Shown: positions 48,262 to 55,279 of the stretch, one piece after another
Numbering within the stretch: position 1 is the stretch's first letter
Layout of the letters: every line of letters starts with the position of its first letter
Assembly: GCF_006438845.1 (NCBI RefSeq)
Contig: NZ_RCZJ01000004.1
Coordinates: 124,001 to 188,000, forward strand
DNA from: Variovorax ginsengisoli
GTDB taxonomy: Bacteria; Pseudomonadota; Gammaproteobacteria; Burkholderiales; Burkholderiaceae_C
DNA: 64,000 bases
Direction of reading: 5' to 3'
The notes under the pieces: model-generated
Told to the model about the DNA's origin: nothing
Seen by the model: only the letters and a program-made list of their open reading frames with translations
Database searches by the model: none
Translations under genes and position numbers: made by a program

Positions 48262-48819
48262 CTAGGTGGCGGCACCGGCCGCTGCAGGCGCAGCCGGACG
48301 TGGCCACTCGACGAATTCGGGTTCATGGCCACGGCTGCGCAACCATTCGGCCAGCGCGAAGCCGGTACCGGCCGGCCAGCACTTCAAGTCCTGCAGGTCA
48401 TACAGCCGGTAGTCAACCAGTTCGGGCGACAGCTTGATCTCGCCATCGGCGATCACGTGATAGGCAATGATGACCTGGTTCATGCGCTGGAAGTCGTAGA
48501 CGCCTACCAGCGTCACCGCGCTGGCGTCGAGGTTGGTTTCTTCCTTGACCTCGCGTGCAATGCCGCCTTGCGGCGTCTCGCCGGCTTCCATGAACCCGGT
48601 GATCAGCGCGTACATCTTGTGTTGCCAGGCGGCGTTGCGCGCCAACAGCACCTGTCCGCGGTATTCGACGATCGCCGCGAGCACCGGCGTGGGATTGTTC
48701 CAGTGCGTCCATTCACAGGCCGGGCAACGCAGCCGCGTGGTGGGTCCGCCGTCTTCGAGCAGTTCGACGTTCGCGAGCGGCGTGGCGCAGGCAGGGCAGT
48801 AGGTCGGGACGAAGATCAT
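48262..48819 (-). CDS. Nudix hydrolase with N-terminal zinc ribbon
   Basis: A 185-residue Nudix enzyme that cleaves a nucleoside diphosphate linked to another moiety. The Nudix box runs G75-L97 (GFMEAGETPQGGIAREVKEE, then TNL), with Asn replacing the usual final Gly. Cys pairs C8/C11 and C32/C35 (CPAC ... CPAC) form a zinc ribbon as in NudC-like NADH/capped-RNA pyrophosphatases, but the protein is shorter than NudC and lacks its SQPWPFPQS motif. ATG at 48819 lies 8 bases after the cysM stop. Confidence 0.87.
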   Translation of the reverse strand: MIFVPTYCPACATPLANVELLEDGGPTTRLRCPACEWTHWNNPTPVLAAIVEYRGQVLLARNAAWQHKMYALITGFMEAGETPQGGIAREVKEETNLDASAVTLVGVYDFQRMNQVIIAYHVIADGEIKLSPELVDYRLYDLQDLKCWPAGTGFALAEWLRSRGHEPEFVEWPRPAAPAAAGAAT

Positions 48820-48827
48820 CGGGCGCC

Positions 48828-49730
48828 TCAGGCAGGGAACACGCCAGTGGACAGGTAGCGATCGCCCCGATCGCAGACGATGAACACGATGGTCGCGTTC
48901 TCGACCGTCTTGGCGATCTCCAGCGCGACCCACAGCGCTCCGGCCGCCGAGATGCCGCCGAAAATGCCTTCCTCCCGGGCCAAACGACGCGCCATTTCCT
49001 CGGCGTCGTCCTGGCTCACGCTGACGACCTGATCAATCCGGCTCGGGTCGTAGATCTTCGGCATGTACGCCTCAGGCCACTTTCGGATGCCGGGAATGCG
49101 GGAGCCTTCCGACGGCTGGGCACCGACGATCTGCACTGCGGCGTTCTTTTCCTTCAGGAAGCGCGACACCCCGGTGATGGTGCCGGTGGTGCCCATGGCG
49201 CTCACGAAATGGGTGACCTTGCCGCGCGTGTCGGCCCAGATCTCGGGACCGGTGGTTTCGTAGTGGATGCGCGGATTGTCGGCGTTGGCAAACTGGTCGA
49301 GCACCCGGCCCTTGCCCTGGGCCACCATCTGGTCGGCCAGATCGCGCGCGTATTCCATCCCGCCGCTCTTGGGGGTCAGCACCAGTTCGGCACCGAAGGC
49401 CTTCATGGTCTGCGCGCGCTCCACGGAAAGGTCCTCCGGCATGATCAGCACCATGCGGTAGCCCTTGATGGCCGCCGCCATGGCCAGCGCAATGCCGGTG
49501 TTGCCCGACGTCGCCTCGATCAGCGTGTCGCCGGGCTTGATCTCGCCGCGCTCCTCGGCACGCTTGATCATCGAAAGGGCTGGCCGGTCCTTGACGGAAC
49601 CCGCCGGATTGTTGCCCTCGAGTTTGCCGAGAATCACATTGCCACGGCGGGCATTGTCCGCCGCATCGATGCGCTGCAAGGCCACCAGCGGCGTCTTCCC
49701 GATCGCATCTTCCAAGGTCGGGTACTTCAT
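48828..49730 (-). CDS. cysM: Cysteine synthase B
   Basis: CysM is a PLP enzyme that makes cysteine from O-acetylserine and sulfide or thiosulfate. The 300-residue protein has the PLP lysine K47 in NPAGSVKDRPA, EATSGNTGIALAMAAA (PLP phosphate-binding), VSAMGTTGTITGVSRFLKE and IFGGISAAGALW. The Arg-rich substrate region KWPEAYMPKIYDP marks it as CysM and not CysK. A GAGG lies 7 bases upstream of the ATG. A 27-codon reading frame ends in an ATGA overlap with its start. Confidence 0.95.
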   Translation of the reverse strand: MKYPTLEDAIGKTPLVALQRIDAADNARRGNVILGKLEGNNPAGSVKDRPALSMIKRAEERGEIKPGDTLIEATSGNTGIALAMAAAIKGYRMVLIMPEDLSVERAQTMKAFGAELVLTPKSGGMEYARDLADQMVAQGKGRVLDQFANADNPRIHYETTGPEIWADTRGKVTHFVSAMGTTGTITGVSRFLKEKNAAVQIVGAQPSEGSRIPGIRKWPEAYMPKIYDPSRIDQVVSVSQDDAEEMARRLAREEGIFGGISAAGALWVALEIAKTVENATIVFIVCDRGDRYLSTGVFPA

Positions 49731-49810
49731 GCGTCAGCCTCGTTCGCCAGGGCGCACAGCGGCCCGGGTGTCGCGTCGTTTGGGCGCATCAGCAGATCGT
49801 GTGGGTTCAT
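49727..49810 (-). CDS. Candidate 27-codon leader peptide upstream of cysM
   Basis: An ATG-initiated frame (begins MNPHDLLMRPN, contains one Cys, ends ANEADA) stops inside the cysM start as ATGA. No ribosome binding site is evident. It could be a coupled leader peptide or coincidence; there is no run of Cys codons to suggest classical attenuation. Confidence 0.22.
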   Translation of the reverse strand: MNPHDLLMRPNDATPGPLCALANEADA

Positions 49811-49824
49811 GCCGAGCACTGTGC

Positions 49825-49830
49825 CATAAT
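49825..49830 (+). promoter_or_regulatory. Candidate -10 element of tRNA-Leu
   Basis: CATAAT (5 of 6 matches to TATAAT) ends 20 bases before the tRNA, consistent with a start about 14 bases upstream of the mature 5' end. No convincing -35 is seen. On the other strand the same AT patch could serve cysM. Confidence 0.35.
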
Positions 49831-49850
49831 TTTGGGCTGCACTCTTCCGT

Positions 49851-49935
49851 GCCCGGGTGGTGAAATTGGTAGACGCAGGGGACTCAAAATCCCCCACCGA
49901 AAGGTGTGCCGGTTCGATTCCGGCCCCGGGCACCA
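49851..49935 (+). tRNA. tRNA-Leu (anticodon CAA)
   Basis: An 85-base class II tRNA: acceptor stem GCCCGGG (49851-49857) pairs with CCCGGGC (49925-49931). The anticodon stem GGGGA/TCCCC encloses the loop CTCAAAA (anticodon CAA, reads UUG). A long variable arm (CCACCGAAAGGTG) and T-loop GGTTCGATTCC follow. Discriminator A and an encoded CCA end the gene. No integrase or duplicated 3' end lies nearby, so it is not a used attachment site here. Confidence 0.96.
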
Positions 49936-50053
49936 CACGCGGTCGATTGCACTGACGCCGAGCTTTTCGCTGGCCGTTGCTTTTTCAGCTTCCTGGCGTC
50001 GCAAAACAAACCATCAGCCTCCCGGGCTTTCGCAACGCCGCATCCGCGCAACT

Positions 50054-50296
50054 TCAGTGTCGCGTCGTCGCCCAAGCCGATACGCGCTGCCAGGTTGACG
50101 ACACAAAGCCGGAGGCCTTGCGCTCGCGCGCAAGTTGCGCAATCTGCCGTCGAACCACCACCGATTCCAGGGCTTCGGCCACCGCACCAGCCGTCAGGTC
50201 ACCTCTGAGGGATCGCAGGCGCAGGCGCAACGCGATGTTGTCGAGGTCCTCCACGCTCAAACGCGCGTGCTGGAGTTCGTCACCGCGGCGGATCAC
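50054..50296 (-). CDS. Small helical protein coupled to the upstream membrane protein
   Basis: I do not recognise this 80-residue protein. It is Arg/Leu-rich and predicted helical (VEDLDNIALRLRLRSLRGDL, AVAEALESVVVRRQIAQLA). Its GTG start overlaps the stop of the preceding membrane-protein gene as GTGA (50293-50296), so the two are translationally coupled and probably act together. It lies about 120 bases from the end of tRNA-Leu on the opposite strand. Confidence 0.55.
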   Translation of the reverse strand: MIRRGDELQHARLSVEDLDNIALRLRLRSLRGDLTAGAVAEALESVVVRRQIAQLARERKASGFVSSTWQRVSAWATTRH

Positions 50297-50487
50297 AGCG
50301 CCGCCACCCATTGCAGGATCGTGGGAACGGCCAGCACCAGAAAGGCGCCAAGCACGAGGTTGCGGCGCCACCCTGCGATATTTCGCTCGCGTTGAACCGC
50401 GCGCTGCGTTGACAGCAGAACGCGCTGCTGATGCGCGTCCGAATGGTCTTTCCACCATGCATGGGTGAGAGGGTTGCCTTGGTTCAT
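50293..50487 (-). CDS. Small single-span membrane protein
   Basis: A 64-residue protein of unknown function: about 40 hydrophilic residues (NQGNPLTHAWWKDHSDAHQQ, RVLLSTQRAVQRERN), then one transmembrane helix (NLVLGAFLVLAVPTILQWVAAL). The ATG at 50487 has no ribosome binding site and directly abuts an 18-bp palindrome. First gene of a two-gene unit with the 80-residue protein. It lies downstream of a DUF3606 gene on the same strand, separated by an AT-rich 84-base gap. Confidence 0.6.
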   Translation of the reverse strand: MNQGNPLTHAWWKDHSDAHQQRVLLSTQRAVQRERNIAGWRRNLVLGAFLVLAVPTILQWVAAL

Positions 50488-50505
50488 GTAAACAATTGTG
50501 TTTAC
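50488..50505. promoter_or_regulatory. 18-bp palindrome abutting the start codon of the small membrane protein
   Basis: On the minus strand GTAAACACAATTGTTTAC (7-bp perfect arms, 4-nt spacer) ends immediately before ATG. It could be an operator, or a leader hairpin that controls access to the start codon. The flanking 50480-50580 is markedly AT-rich for this genome, as expected of a promoter. Confidence 0.5.
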
Positions 50506-50546
50506 TTTTTCCCTCAGCGGCAAGCAAAAGACACACTTAAGTTAAC

Positions 50547-50570
50547 AAATGTGCATCTCAGTTCACATTT
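50547..50570 (-). terminator. AT-rich inverted repeat after the DUF3606 gene
   Basis: AAATGTG and CACATTT (perfect 7-bp arms, 10-nt loop) start one base after the DUF3606 stop and are followed by a short T-rich stretch. Weak terminator or regulatory site for the next gene. Confidence 0.3.
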
Positions 50571-50571
50571 T

Positions 50572-50748
50572 TCACGGCAGGCCGAGATGGCTTCGGATGT
50601 CTTGTGCGGATGTGCCTACCTCGGCCACCGCCGTGCGCAGACTGTGCTCGTCCACGCCCAACGCAGTGGTCCAGTAACTCACGGTCTGGTTGTGGGTAAC
50701 GTCGATCGTGGTGGTGGCGGTTTCGGCGATGGTGAGGGCATCGGACAT
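50572..50748 (-). CDS. DUF3606 family small protein
   Basis: A 58-residue protein with the DUF3606 signature: VTHNQTVSYWTTALGV followed by DEHSLRTAVAEVGTSAQDIRSHL. Family members are short, often stress- or stationary-phase-associated, and of unknown function. The ATG has a strong AGGAG at 50756-50760, spaced correctly. The 147 bases between it and the hybrid kinase stop hold nothing else I can recognise. Confidence 0.85.
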   Translation of the reverse strand: MSDALTIAETATTTIDVTHNQTVSYWTTALGVDEHSLRTAVAEVGTSAQDIRSHLGLP

Positions 50749-50895
50749 GGTAAATCTCCTGAAACGAGGCAGCGACAATTGCGGTGCAATCTGGACGGCC
50801 TTGCCAGACGACGACGCATCGTCGTGCGAGAACCCGGCGCGCAGCGGCGGAAAGCCAGGCGGTCACCTCACGCCAGCTCCGGCTGCGACTGCGGC

Positions 50896-53100
50896 TCAGT
50901 CCGCCGTCTCCAAGCGGGCCAGCGCCAAGTCGACCTGCGCGATTTCTGCCGTCAGGCATTGCGCCTGCGATGCCACGATCGCCCAGTCGCTGCCACGCAG
51001 CGCCAGCTCCATCTGCTTCGCGACGGCGGCAGCGCGGTGCGCTCCGATGGTGGCGAGCGCCCCTTTGAGCGCATGGGTCTGCTCCTGCAGCGTCAACGCA
51101 TCGCGCAACGGCAGCGCCCGCTGCATCGAGGCGGCGCGCTGCGCCATGTCGCTGCGCATCGCCGCGGCGATCTCGATGACCGCGAGGCGGTCGCCACCCA
51201 TCGTCTCGACCAGCTCGTCGAGGTCGATCGACTCGAGCGGCCCGGCCGCAAGCACCGGCTCGGTCGATCCCGTGCTGTGCGTCGTCGGCGCCGGCGCAGC
51301 GCCGACGCGCCGGGCCGACGTGAGGTCCAGGCCTTCGAGCATGTCGGCCAAGGGCGGCGGCGCCTGCGGGCGGGTCGCCTCGTCGATCGCCTGCACAAGG
51401 AGCGCGGGCGATACCGGTTTGGACACGTAGGCGTCCATGCCTGCGGCCAGACATTTCTCCCGATAACCCGCCATGGCATGGGCGGTCAGCGCGACGATCG
51501 GCGTGTGCCGACGACCTGCGTCGGCGGCCTCCAGCGCACGGATCTGGGCCGTAGCCTCGAAGCCGCTCATGATCGGCATCTGCACGTCCATCAGCACCAG
51601 ATCGAAGGGCTGCGACTGCCAGCAGCGCACCGCCTCCTGCCCGTCGCGCGCCACGGTCACCTCGTAGCCCATCTGGGTCAAAAGCTTGCGCATGAGCAGT
51701 TCATTGATCGCATGGTCCTCGGCCAGCAGCACCCGCTGGCCGGCGCGGCCAGCGGGTTCCAGCGGCGCGAGCTCGGTCATCACGTGAATCTCGGCAGCCG
51801 CCTGCTCGAAATTGGCAGTGAAGCGGAAGGTGCTGCCCTCGCCCGGTCGGCTGAGCACGTGGATGGAGCCGCCCATCATGGCGACCAGCCGCGCGCAGAT
51901 CGCCAGCCCCAGCCCGGTGCCGCCATAGCGACGGGTGGTGGAGGCGTCGGCCTGCGTGAAGGCTTCGAAGATCTGCTGCTGCTTGTCCTGCGGAATGCCG
52001 ACGCCGCTGTCGCGCACGGCGAACAGCAGGCGCAATTGATCGCGTTGCGCGCCGGTCTGGTCGGGCGCCAGGCGCACCGTCACCAGAATGCGGCCGCTCT
52101 CGGTGAACTTCACCGCGTTGGAGACCAGGTTCGAGAGAATCTGGCGCAACCGGCCCGGGTCGCCCTCGAGCTTGCGCGGCACGTCGTCGGCGATGTCCAC
52201 GTCGACCCGCAGACCCTTGGCCTGCGCGGCGGGCGTGTGCAGCGCCACCGCCTCGCGCACCCAGCGGCCGATGTCGAAGCGGATCTGCTCGAAGACCAGC
52301 TTGCCGGCCTCGATCTTCGAGAGGTCGAGGATGTCGTTGAGCAAGGCGAGCAGCGTGCTCGCCGAGCGATCGATCAGGTCGAGGTACTGCCGCTGCTCGG
52401 GGTTGAGCGAAGACTGCTGCAGCAGTCGGGTCAGCCCCATCACCGCATTGAGCGGGGTGCGCACTTCATGGCTGACATTGGCCAGGAATTCGCTTTTCGC
52501 CTGGCTGCTGGCCTCGGCCTGCGCACGTGCCTGCGCCATGTCCTCATGCATCTTGCGTCGCGCCGTGATGTCGATGTTGCGGCCGGTCAAGCGCAGAGGC
52601 TTGCCCTCGGGATTCCGCTCGGTGATCATGCCGACGCTTTCGATCCAGATCCAGCCGCCGCGCGCGGCGATCCGATGCTCGACCAGGTAGCGGTCGGAGC
52701 GCCCTTGCAGCGCTTCGTCGAGCGCTCTGCGCACCGCCGCCATGTCGTCCGGATGCACGCGGTCGAGCAGTTCGCGCACGCTCCAGCTGTCCCTGGCGTC
52801 GATGCGTTCGCCCAGCATTTCGTCCCAGCGCACGCCGAGCTGCACCTGGCCGGTCGCCATGTCCAGCTCCCAGGGCGCCATGCGCGACGCTTCGGCCACC
52901 AGCATGTGGCGCCGAACGGAGACGAGGGTCTGGCGCGTGCGCTCGATCTCCTCGGCCTGCCGTCGCACCTTCAGGTCGAGCGCCTCGCGCTCGCCGGTGA
53001 GCCGGATCACCCGCTGCAGCAGCTCGACCTGGCGGTGGTTGGCGGCCTGCAGACGCTGGCGGATGTCCTGGGGGGCTTCGTCGTCGAGCGGATCGGTCAT
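50896..53100 (-). CDS. Hybrid sensor histidine kinase (PAS-HisKA-HATPase-REC-HPt)
   Basis: A 734-residue soluble multi-domain kinase. An N-terminal coiled coil (1-65) leads to a PAS domain (about 75-180, WELDMATGQVQLGVRWDEML). The HisKA domain has phospho-acceptor H211 (NVSHEVRTPLN), and the HATPase domain has NLVSNAVKFT, DSGVGIP and GGTGLGLAI. A receiver (about 455-575) has D505 in LMDVQMP, and a C-terminal HPt domain has H676 in THALKGALATIG. No transmembrane helix is present, so the signal is cytoplasmic. It is divergent from a REC-GGDEF gene, its likely relay target. Confidence 0.93.
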   Translation of the reverse strand: MTDPLDDEAPQDIRQRLQAANHRQVELLQRVIRLTGEREALDLKVRRQAEEIERTRQTLVSVRRHMLVAEASRMAPWELDMATGQVQLGVRWDEMLGERIDARDSWSVRELLDRVHPDDMAAVRRALDEALQGRSDRYLVEHRIAARGGWIWIESVGMITERNPEGKPLRLTGRNIDITARRKMHEDMAQARAQAEASSQAKSEFLANVSHEVRTPLNAVMGLTRLLQQSSLNPEQRQYLDLIDRSASTLLALLNDILDLSKIEAGKLVFEQIRFDIGRWVREAVALHTPAAQAKGLRVDVDIADDVPRKLEGDPGRLRQILSNLVSNAVKFTESGRILVTVRLAPDQTGAQRDQLRLLFAVRDSGVGIPQDKQQQIFEAFTQADASTTRRYGGTGLGLAICARLVAMMGGSIHVLSRPGEGSTFRFTANFEQAAAEIHVMTELAPLEPAGRAGQRVLLAEDHAINELLMRKLLTQMGYEVTVARDGQEAVRCWQSQPFDLVLMDVQMPIMSGFEATAQIRALEAADAGRRHTPIVALTAHAMAGYREKCLAAGMDAYVSKPVSPALLVQAIDEATRPQAPPPLADMLEGLDLTSARRVGAAPAPTTHSTGSTEPVLAAGPLESIDLDELVETMGGDRLAVIEIAAAMRSDMAQRAASMQRALPLRDALTLQEQTHALKGALATIGAHRAAAVAKQMELALRGSDWAIVASQAQCLTAEIAQVDLALARLETAD

Positions 53101-53260
53101 GGCACGGAGCGCGAATGGGAGACGTGATAATGAAAGCGCGCTGTGGCGTACGGAGACAAGCGCAAAGCCGAACCCGACGCCGACCAGGCTGCGCAAGATT
53201 TCCCATGGCACCCATGGACACCCCACGAACATGCCGGCAAGAGCCTGCGTTCATTGACGG

Positions 53261-54274
53261 ATGAGTATGCCCGCGAACGCAGCGATCGACGACGAACCCG
53301 ACACGCCCAACGCCGAGTCGGCCACCGTGTTGCTGGTGGACGACCAGCCCGTGATCGGCATGGTCGTGCGCAAGATGTTGGCGGTCGATCCGGCCATTGC
53401 CTTCCACATGTGCACCGAGGCCACCGAGGCCCTGGCCAAGGCGCGCGAGCTGCGGCCCACGGTCATCCTGCAGGATCTGGTCATGCCCGGCTCCGACGGG
53501 CTCGAGCTGCTGATGGCCTACCGCTCGACGCCCGAGACGCGCGACATTCCGATCATCGTGCTGTCCTCCAACGACGAACCCGGCATGAAAAAGACGGCTT
53601 TCGCGATGGGCGCCAACGACTACCTGGTGAAGCTGCCCGAACCCATCGAGCTGGTGGCGCGCATCCGCTACCACTCGCGCTCCTACATGGCGTTGATCCA
53701 GCGAGACAACGCCTACCGCGCGCTGCGCCACAGCCAGAAGCAGTTGCTCGAGACCAATCGCGAGCTGCAGCGGCTCACGAACGCCGATGGCCTGACCGGG
53801 CTGGCCAACCGCCGCCACTTCAACGAGACACTGGCACAGGCCTGGCAGCAGTCGCACGCCACGCAGTCGCCGCTGTCGTTGCTGATGATCGACGTCGACT
53901 TCTTCAAGAGCTACAACGATCGCCTGGGCCATCTGGCCGGCGACGAGGCGCTGCAGCGGGTGGCCGGCGCCATCGCGGCTTCATGCAACGAGCGCAACGA
54001 CCTTGCGGCGCGCTTCGGCGGCGAGGAGTTCGCTCTGGTCTTGCCAGCCACCTCGGCGGCGCAGGCCATGGCACTGGCCGAGCAGGTACGTGCGCGCATC
54101 GAGGCACTCGGCATCGTGCATGCCACGCCGGTCGGCGAGCACCTCACCGCCAGCATCGGCACCGCCACGCTCACGGCGGACCCGGCTTCCGATCCGACCG
54201 CCTTGATCGCGGTCGCGGACAAGCGGCTCTATCGCGCGAAGTGCGAAGGCCGCAACCGCGCGGTCGGCGGCTGA
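53261..54274 (+). CDS. Response regulator-diguanylate cyclase (REC-GGDEF, WspR-like)
   Basis: A 337-residue protein that makes c-di-GMP from GTP when phosphorylated. The receiver (20-140) has VDDQP, phospho-acceptor D72 in LQDLVMPGSDG and the Lys of LVKLPEP. A helical linker (145-170) leads to a GGDEF domain whose signature is GGEEF (253-257) with IDVDFFKSYND upstream. The product-inhibition I-site RxxD is not intact: the corresponding residues 244-247 are ERND. It is divergent from the hybrid kinase and directly precedes the cellulose operon, so it is the probable c-di-GMP source for BcsA. Start at 53261, or ATG at 53267. Confidence 0.93.
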   Translation: MSMPANAAIDDEPDTPNAESATVLLVDDQPVIGMVVRKMLAVDPAIAFHMCTEATEALAKARELRPTVILQDLVMPGSDGLELLMAYRSTPETRDIPIIVLSSNDEPGMKKTAFAMGANDYLVKLPEPIELVARIRYHSRSYMALIQRDNAYRALRHSQKQLLETNRELQRLTNADGLTGLANRRHFNETLAQAWQQSHATQSPLSLLMIDVDFFKSYNDRLGHLAGDEALQRVAGAIAASCNERNDLAARFGGEEFALVLPATSAAQAMALAEQVRARIEALGIVHATPVGEHLTASIGTATLTADPASDPTALIAVADKRLYRAKCEGRNRAVGG

Positions 54275-54277
54275 GGT

Positions 54278-54299
54278 CGGTCGACGCGAGACGGTCGAC
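54278..54299. repeat. Tandem CGGTCGAC repeats before the cellulose operon
   Basis: CGGTCGAC occurs twice, at 54278-54285 and 54292-54299 (14-base periodicity), just after the diguanylate cyclase stop and before bcsD. Each contains the palindrome GTCGAC. It could be a regulator site or a weak terminator structure. Confidence 0.25.
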
Positions 54300-54369
54300 A
54301 GACCGTGAAATAGAGACGGCGTCCGTTGTCTGGATCACACGCAAGGCAGTGCACGATAGGTAACCATTG

Positions 54370-54398
54370 TTGTCAATGCACCCTCTCGCCGTGACAAT
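54370..54398 (+). promoter_or_regulatory. Candidate sigma-70 promoter of the cellulose operon
   Basis: TTGTCA (54370-54375) and GACAAT (54393-54398) are separated by exactly 17 bases, matching 5/6 and 4/6 consensus positions. The start site would fall about 10 bases before the bcsD ATG, leaving little room for a ribosome binding site, so confidence is low. Confidence 0.3.
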
Positions 54399-54414
54399 CC
54401 GACGAAGTATTTTC

Positions 54415-54891
54415 ATGACCATTCAAGACCCCCTTCTCCACTACTACGAACGCATTACATGCTCTGCGCAATGGAAGCAATTCAACCGCGCATTGGCGGC
54501 AGAGTTGAGCGTCGGATTGCCGCCTGAGGAGAACCGTCAGCTGTTCGTCCGCATCGGGGAACGCGTGGTTCAAGGCATGCCTGTGACGCGTTGCAACACC
54601 CTCGACGAACTCCAGGTCGCGTTCAATGCGCAATGGGAAGCGATCGACTGGGGCTTTTGCACTTTGCAGGAAGCGGGTGAGCATCTGTCGATCACGCATG
54701 TGTGCAGCCCGTTGGCGATGGCCTTCGGCCCGGACGCCGTCGACTGGAGCTCGGGCTTCTTCGAAGGCGCCTACCAGACGTGGTTCGCGGCGCAGGGCAT
54801 CCCGCCTGAATTGCGGGTGCGCATCGATGCGCCGGCCGAAGGCAATGGCGCATCGAAGGTGCTGCTGAAGTTGGCGAGGTCGGCCTCGTGA
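54415..54891 (+). CDS. bcsD: Cellulose synthase subunit D
   Basis: BcsD is a cytosolic octameric protein that arranges synthase terminal complexes and promotes ordered cellulose in Komagataeibacter. The 158-residue product has the family length and pattern (PLLHYYERITCSAQWKQFNR, ALAAELSVGLPPEENRQLF, WGFCTLQEAGEHLSITHVC, FFEGAYQTWFAAQG). First gene of the operon; its stop overlaps the GTG of bcsP. The first 250 bases use more AT-ending codons than the other bcs genes. Confidence 0.88.
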   Translation: MTIQDPLLHYYERITCSAQWKQFNRALAAELSVGLPPEENRQLFVRIGERVVQGMPVTRCNTLDELQVAFNAQWEAIDWGFCTLQEAGEHLSITHVCSPLAMAFGPDAVDWSSGFFEGAYQTWFAAQGIPPELRVRIDAPAEGNGASKVLLKLARSAS

Positions 54892-55277
54892 GCGACGAAC
54901 AGCGGCAGGAGGAAGACGTCGCCGGTCTGTTTCGCAGGTTCGGTGGCGATGCCCGCAGCTACAAGGAATTTGCGCCGATCGAAGGCGCAGAACGCGCGGC
55001 TGGAAGCTGGCCCTTGGTGAACGGTGGAACGCGCCCTGCCGATGCGCCGGAGCCCTCGCCCGTGCCGGCCCCGACGCCTGCACCTGCACCCGCACCCGTG
55101 CCTGCCTCCGTAACGACTCCCGCGGCCGCCCTTTTCACTTCGCCCCCGGCGGCAGCGCCGTCGCACGACCCCGCCCCGCGCGAACTCGACGCGCTGTTCG
55201 CGCGCCTGGCCGGTGCGACCGACCCCGCTGTCGGCAACGGCCCGGGACTGTTGTCGCGCTGGCGCAAGCCGACCTGA
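54888..55277 (+). CDS. bcsP: Proline-rich cellulose biosynthesis protein BcsP
   Basis: A 129-residue protein. The N-terminal block DVAGLFRRFGGDARSYKEF matches the short motif shared by BcsR/BcsP-type proteins. The middle (about 50-85) is a Pro/Ala linker (PSPVPAPTPAPAPAPVPAS) and the C-terminus has a second short helix (LDALFARLAGA). It is named BcsP in surveys of bacterial cellulose operons; its function is not settled. The GTG start overlaps the bcsD stop (GTGA), implying tight stoichiometric coupling with BcsD, and bcsQ follows two bases after its stop. Confidence 0.72.
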   Translation: MSDEQRQEEDVAGLFRRFGGDARSYKEFAPIEGAERAAGSWPLVNGGTRPADAPEPSPVPAPTPAPAPAPVPASVTTPAAALFTSPPAAAPSHDPAPRELDALFARLAGATDPAVGNGPGLLSRWRKPT

Positions 55278-55279
55278 CG

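Noticed and set aside
49851..50600. tRNA-Leu 3' end as attachment site of an integrated element, with the three small genes as cargo
   Set aside because: There is no integrase, no second copy of the tRNA end and no mobility gene within the visible flank. The small genes have ordinary third-position GC apart from the promoter patch.
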